DNA from: Actinomycetota bacterium
Lineage (GTDB): Bacteria; Actinomycetota; Acidimicrobiia; Acidimicrobiales; RAAP-2
Direction of reading: 5' to 3'
DNA: 8,583 bases
Assembly: GCA_009701115.1 (NCBI GenBank)
Contig: WLKR01000035.1
Span: forward strand, 1 to 8,583
The notes beneath the pieces were generated by a model. That model was not told the DNA's origin, did not search any database, and saw only the letters and a list, made by a program, of their open reading frames with translations. Below are positions 6,121 to 8,583 of the stretch, piece by piece. Each line of letters opens with the position of its first letter. The stretch's first letter is position 1. The position numbers and the translations under genes are program-made.

Positions 6121-7388
6121 CAATGACCAACGAGGCGTGGTTCGACCGCGCCAAGATCGTGATCCCCGGTGGTGTCGATTCACCAGTGCGCAGTTTCCGA
6201 AGTGTCGGCGGGACGCCGTACACCGTTGTTTCGGGTTCAGGTGCCTACGTCACCGACGTCGAAGGAACGACGTACGTGGACTACGTCCAGAGCTACGGCG
6301 CCTCATTGCTCGGTCACGCTCACCCTGACGTGGTGGCCGCTATCCAGTCACGAGCCGCCCTCGGTACGACTTTTGGAGCGCCCACGCAAGGTGAAGTCGA
6401 ATTGGCCGAAGCCATGGGGGCCCGCGTAACTGGTCTGGAACAAGTTCGACTCGTCAGTTCGGGAACCGAGGCCGTGATGAGCGCGGTACGCCTCGCTCGC
6501 GGGGCCACTAAGCGTTCGAAGATTCTCAAGTTTGACGGGTGTTATCACGGACACTCTGACGCCCTGTTGGTCGCCGGTGGGAGTGGTGTGGCGCAGATGG
6601 GTCTGCCCGACTCGGCCGGTGTCACCGCCGGTGCGGTGGGCGACACCCTCGTCGCGCCGTACAACGTTGTGCCCACGCTGGACGAGTCCGTAGCGGCCGT
6701 CCTCGTGGAGCCAGTGGCTGCCAACATGAACCTTGTCGCCCCAGCGCCCGGCTTCCTCCAGGGGCTGCGAGTAGAGTGCGACCGAGTTGGAGCCCTCTTA
6801 ATTTTTGACGAAGTCATCACTGGTTTTCGTCTCGCCCGTGGCGGTGCCGAGGAGTACTTCGGCGTGACCCCCGACATCTGGTGCTTCGGCAAGGTCATCG
6901 GTGGTGGCCTACCCGTGGGTGCCTTTGGCGGTAGCCGTGAGCTTCTAAGCAACTTGGCCCCGTTGGGCCCCGTGTATCAAGCGGGCACCCTCTCGGGCAA
7001 CCCCTTGGCGACGGCCGCCGGTGTGACCGTAATGAATGCCATGGACACGGCCTCCTACGTTGCCCTGACGACTGCGGCACAGAAGTTCGCCGCAGACCTA
7101 GAAGGGGTGATTCGTGAGAACGGCCTCTACGCCGTGATTCCCACCCAAGGTCCGCTGCTTGGTCTCTTCTTGGCCCCTAGCGAAGTATCAGCGCCATCGA
7201 ATTTTGATGAGGCCAAAGTCCTCTGCGACAACGGGCTCTACCGTAAGTTCTTTCACGAGATGCTCTCGCGCGGCATCGCGATGGCTCCCGGATCGTACGA
7301 AATTATGTTCGTCTCCATGGCTCACGGAACTCGTGAGTTTGACAGGACGTTGCAAGCAGCGGCCGAGTCGGCCCGCGCCATTGCTTAG
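6117..7388 (+). CDS. hemL: Glutamate-1-semialdehyde 2,1-aminomutase
   Basis: A PLP enzyme of aminotransferase class III that converts glutamate-1-semialdehyde into 5-aminolevulinate. The 423 residues match the family. IPGGVDSPVRSF (16-27) is the typical N-terminus. SSGTEAVMSAVRLAR (114-128) binds the cofactor phosphate, YHGHSD (143-148) stacks on the ring, DEVITGFR (231-238) holds the Asp that contacts the pyridine nitrogen, and Lys259 in CFGKVIGGGLPVGAFGG carries PLP. GTLSGNPLA is also present. The ATG at 6117 overlaps the hemB TGA as ATGA, which suggests translational coupling; an in-frame ATG at 6123 is a possible alternative that loses two residues. The 3' end overlaps the stop of the opposite-strand ZIP gene by four bases. 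HemL usually channels substrate from HemA, so the cluster holds both partners. Confidence 0.96.
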   Translation: MTMTNEAWFDRAKIVIPGGVDSPVRSFRSVGGTPYTVVSGSGAYVTDVEGTTYVDYVQSYGASLLGHAHPDVVAAIQSRAALGTTFGAPTQGEVELAEAMGARVTGLEQVRLVSSGTEAVMSAVRLARGATKRSKILKFDGCYHGHSDALLVAGGSGVAQMGLPDSAGVTAGAVGDTLVAPYNVVPTLDESVAAVLVEPVAANMNLVAPAPGFLQGLRVECDRVGALLIFDEVITGFRLARGGAEEYFGVTPDIWCFGKVIGGGLPVGAFGGSRELLSNLAPLGPVYQAGTLSGNPLATAAGVTVMNAMDTASYVALTTAAQKFAADLEGVIRENGLYAVIPTQGPLLGLFLAPSEVSAPSNFDEAKVLCDNGLYRKFFHEMLSRGIAMAPGSYEIMFVSMAHGTREFDRTLQAAAESARAIA

Positions 7389-8194
7389 GCGTTAGCCAGC
7401 TCCACGACTAGCTCGGTCAGCAGGCCGGTCGAGATGCCAATGATGATTCCGTAGAACAACAAGTTGCCGGCCTTTTGACGCTGGGCCACGGTAAAGAGCT
7501 GGGCGACTACGTAGATAATCGATCCGGCCGCCAGTGCGTAGAAGGCGACACTCAGGGTCTCGCTGGTCCACGACCAGCCGACAATGGTGCCGAGCGTGGT
7601 GGGGCCACCACTAATGATGGCCATGAGTCCGAGGAACTTCCAAGAGGCCCGCTCGCTAGCTCCGGAAAGCGGCGCGATAATGCCGAAGCCTTCAGTGGCG
7701 TTGTGAAGGGCAAATCCAACCACCAGGACGGTAGTGAGTGATACAGCACCACTATGAGCGGAAGAGCCAATGGCGAGACCCTCACCAAAGTTGTGAAGTC
7801 CAATTCCGACGGCGAGGAGCAAGCTCATGCGGGCGGCCGGCGTCCAGTCGTTTTCTTCGGATACTTCGGTGAGCTTCGCGCGGCGTCGCTTGCTCCAGCT
7901 GTCGTAGCCCACCAGTCCCAGGATTCCGACAGCGAGTCCGCCGATGAGCAGTACGGTGCGCAAGAGAGCCAGGCCGTGGTTATGAGTGTCGATGGCATCT
8001 TCGAGTGGTTCGACGGCACCGTGAAGTACATCAACGAACAAGAAGATCAAGATGCCGATGGCAATGGCGTTGAGGAGGGCTCGGAATCGTGGTGCGGGGG
8101 CCTTCATGCGACCGAGCAGCAGTCCGAGTGAGATGGTGGCTCCGGCAATAAAACCAAGAAGCACGGTGTTGGCGAAGGTTATTTGGGTACTCAT
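7385..8194 (-). CDS. ZIP-family divalent metal transporter
   Basis: A membrane protein of 269 residues with about eight hydrophobic segments (roughly 8-28, 42-60, 78-98, 122-144, 150-173, 187-207, 213-234, 245-265), as expected for ZIP carriers, which move zinc, iron or manganese into the cytoplasm. Metal-site motifs are GLHNFGEGLAIG in segment 4 (His134, Asn135, Glu138) and ALHNATEGFGI in segment 5 (His164, Asn165, Glu168). The Pro that usually precedes Glu is Gly and Thr here. Other possible metal ligands sit outside these motifs, in FVDVLHG (53-59) and EDAIDTHNH (65-73). The loop between segments 3 and 4 (99-120) is charged but not His-rich. Its ATG overlaps the TGA of the upstream reductase gene as ATGA. 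Metal specificity cannot be read from the sequence; a role in supplying HemB or heme with metal is guesswork from position. Confidence 0.88.
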   Translation of the reverse strand: MSTQITFANTVLLGFIAGATISLGLLLGRMKAPAPRFRALLNAIAIGILIFLFVDVLHGAVEPLEDAIDTHNHGLALLRTVLLIGGLAVGILGLVGYDSWSKRRRAKLTEVSEENDWTPAARMSLLLAVGIGLHNFGEGLAIGSSAHSGAVSLTTVLVVGFALHNATEGFGIIAPLSGASERASWKFLGLMAIISGGPTTLGTIVGWSWTSETLSVAFYALAAGSIIYVVAQLFTVAQRQKAGNLLFYGIIIGISTGLLTELVVELANA

Positions 8195-8583
8195 GACTCT
8201 GATCCTCGATTCAGTAGAAGGTCAAATGCTTGCTGGGGGATTACGTCAACCAATTTGGACATGGCACCAAAACCAAGTTCGGCCGGGCCACGAGTGCCGT
8301 TGCTCATTAAGTTAGCCATAATGGCGAGGAGTTCCTTCATCAGGGGCTCGACTCGGAGGCCGAACTTGACACAGATGGACAAAATCTGCGGCTCGGAAAT
8401 AATGCGCACGAACATGCGGGCGACCTTGTAGTACTCGCCATAAGCGTCGTCGATTCGCGTGTCGTAGAGGCTGAGCTTGCCGAGATCGTCGGCAATGAGG
8501 GCCTCACCCACTACGGCAGCGGCCAGGCGGCCAGTCTCGTAACCGTAGGCAATGCCCTCACCGTTGAAGGGATTGACGGTGCC
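8191..8583 (-). CDS. Geranylgeranyl-reductase-family FAD oxidoreductase (partial, N-terminus outside window)
   Basis: Only the last 130 residues are present; the frame is open to the right edge, so a GTG near 8511 is not the true start. The first residues, TVNPFNGEGIAYGYETGRLAA, match the FAD-contacting segment of geranylgeranyl-reductase-family proteins (commonly GxVNPFxGEGIxxAxxSGRLAA). The tail is helical, with LSLYDTRIDDAYGEYYKVARM and a hydrophobic patch around ILSICVKFGL. Relatives saturate isoprenoid chains, for example the menaquinone side chain in mycobacteria (MenJ) or archaeal lipids. In actinobacteria they often lie near respiratory complex I or menaquinone genes, which may sit just beyond the window. 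It is followed, with a four-base overlap, by the ZIP gene, so the two are probably co-transcribed leftward. Substrate unknown. Confidence 0.85.
   Translation of the reverse strand, partial: GTVNPFNGEGIAYGYETGRLAAAVVGEALIADDLGKLSLYDTRIDDAYGEYYKVARMFVRIISEPQILSICVKFGLRVEPLMKELLAIMANLMSNGTRGPAELGFGAMSKLVDVIPQQAFDLLLNRGSES

Noticed and set aside
5515..6183. Minus-strand open frame of 222 codons opposite hemB and the start of hemL
   Set aside because: It has no recognisable family, lies fully antisense to two certain genes, and shows the biased composition expected of a shadow frame.
7701..7797. Two perfect TTGTGAA Rex half sites at 7701-7707 and 7791-7797
   Set aside because: Both are the reverse complement of the Leu-His-Asn codons in the two ZIP metal-site motifs, and they lie inside the gene, so they follow from the protein sequence.

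Overview
The window looks like a chromosomal housekeeping segment from a moderately GC-rich actinobacterium. The evidence is a Rex repressor directly upstream of hemA-hemC-hemD, an order known from Streptomyces, an actinobacterial-style HemB metal loop (Cys-Leu-Asp-Glu), GTG starts with gene overlaps, and start sites that look leaderless. Details such as the HemA active-site variant and the direct proC-rex junction point away from the well-studied genera. A less-sampled class such as Acidimicrobiia is possible, but I infer that and cannot prove it from this sequence.

Layout. Bases 2-712 (+) hold the C-terminal SGNH domain of a cell-surface acyltransferase cut by the left edge. From 742 to 7388 (+) there are seven closely packed genes: proC, rex, hemA, hemC, hemD, hemB and hemL. 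hemA/hemC and hemB/hemL overlap by three bases. Bases 7385-8583 (-) carry a converging pair: a ZIP-type metal transporter and, upstream of it and overlapping by four bases, the C-terminal end of a geranylgeranyl-reductase-family flavoprotein cut by the right edge. No gap exceeds about 30 bases, so no gene-free stretch needs separate comment. I saw no tRNA, rRNA, insertion sequence or CRISPR array.

How the genes work together. HemA and HemL make 5-aminolevulinate from glutamyl-tRNA (the C5 route). HemB, HemC and HemD then carry it to uroporphyrinogen III, so the block encodes every step from charged tRNA to the first tetrapyrrole macrocycle. Rex, an NADH/NAD+ sensor, probably ties this supply to respiratory state. 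ProC also draws on a glutamate-derived semialdehyde, but that is glutamate-5-semialdehyde/P5C, whereas the heme route uses glutamate-1-semialdehyde. The ZIP carrier could supply a divalent metal; a link to HemB or heme is only an inference from position.

I found no new defence, mobile or biosynthetic system. The most interesting signals are small. The octamer CTAGCNTG occurs just before three gene starts (proC, hemA, hemB) and I found it nowhere else by eye; two copies sit at identical spacing from ATG and look like leaderless promoters. An inverted repeat overlaps the proC promoter, an anti-Shine-Dalgarno pairs across the rex-hemA junction, and normally conserved motifs are substituted in ProC and HemA.
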